Assembly: GCA_030407315.1 (NCBI GenBank)
Contig: JALQPE010000217.1
Coordinates: 1 to 26,945, forward strand
Direction: 5' to 3'
DNA: 26,945 bases
Source: Asparagopsis taxiformis
Taxonomy: Eukaryota; Rhodophyta; Florideophyceae; Bonnemaisoniales; Bonnemaisoniaceae
Part shown: in pieces, positions 26,695 through 26,945 of the stretch
How positions within the stretch are numbered: position 1 is the first letter of the stretch
How the letters are laid out: each line of letters starts with the position of its first letter
The notes under the pieces: model-generated
The model's database searches: none
Seen by the model: the letters and a program-made list of their open reading frames with translations, nothing else
Told to the model about the DNA's origin: nothing
Program-made: the position numbers and the translations under genes

Positions 26695-26945
26695 GATGCA
26701 AACCTGGCAGCCAATAGAATTGCTGCACTTGGGCTGGCCACACCCAAAATAATACCGGGTATTATTTTGGCATGGCAAAGCCCAGGTGCAGCAATTCCAT
26801 TGGCTGCCGCTGCGTTCATGACAGCAATGATAGGCTGCACTTGGCTGGCCACACCCAAAATAATACCCGGTATTATTTTGCATGGCAAAGACCAGGTGCA
26901 GCAATCCATTCGCTGCCGCTGCGTTCATGACAGCCAATGGCAGAG
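26695..26945. repeat. Cluster C: two tandem dyad elements (period 111), running off the window
   Basis: Two units share the plan of clusters A and B. The palindrome with AATAATACC and its complement is at 26744-26770 and 26855-26880, 111 bases apart. Outer arms are GCAGCCAAT...GCTGCACTTGG on the left and CCCAGGTGCAGC...ATTGGCTGCC on the right. The second unit is followed by a repeat of the same CGTTCATGACAGC joint, and the window ends within what looks like the start of a third. Confidence 0.8.

Noticed and set aside
1..26945. tRNA or rRNA genes
   Set aside because: No cloverleaf with matching A and B boxes and no conserved rRNA core segments were recognised on either strand by eye.

Overview
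The window looks like eukaryotic nuclear DNA dominated by mobile elements. Reasons: long unspliced reading frames; AATAAA signals just after three stop codons (7768, 18204, 22348); SV40-type nuclear localisation signals; a SET domain; a Ty1/copia RNase H remnant; and no ribosome-binding sites or operon spacing. Few or no introns would suit a compact algal genome such as a red alga, with an oomycete as an alternative. This is a weak inference, not an identification.

Region 1 (1 to about 5,110) is GC- and CpG-rich and full of broken coding sequence: a minus-strand copia RNase H remnant (about 700-960) and a multiply frameshifted, coiled-coil-rich remnant (about 1,900-4,860). Composition changes sharply near 5,110. 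Region 2 (5,110 to the window end) is AT-richer and may be one very large DNA transposon or a nest of related elements. It carries a Tudor/Agenet-like nuclear protein gene split by an in-frame TAA (6057-7751, +); an unrecognised coiled-coil protein (8058-9551, -); a beta-class DNA amino-methyltransferase fused to a SET domain, with one in-frame TAG and one single-base frameshift (10093-11705, -); 2.6 kb of divergent upstream DNA crowded with GGCAGTA/TACTGCC repeats and holding a 68-bp spacerless palindrome; an intact 1,233-residue CACTA/KDZ-type transposase (14359-18060, +); and two diverged tandem copies of a ParB-like domain followed by a 2-oxoglutarate/Fe(II) dioxygenase-like domain (18768-22291 and 23552-26376, +).

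In both ParB-dioxygenase copies the second half is in the -1 frame relative to the first and has no early ATG. Each pair therefore reads best as one gene for a ParB-linker-dioxygenase protein, broken by or expressed through a frameshift or a small intron. Three clusters of a dyad-symmetric element, centred on AATAATACC and its complement, lie before copy 1, between the copies and after copy 2. The spacing suggests a cis-element for these genes and a possible third copy beyond the window.

Taken together, a transposase is linked to a DNA methyltransferase, a histone methyltransferase-like SET domain, a Tudor-like reader and a duplicated ParB plus dioxygenase module. The working hypothesis is a giant transposon carrying its own DNA and chromatin modification kit. 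Family calls rest on motif reading by eye; no searches were run.
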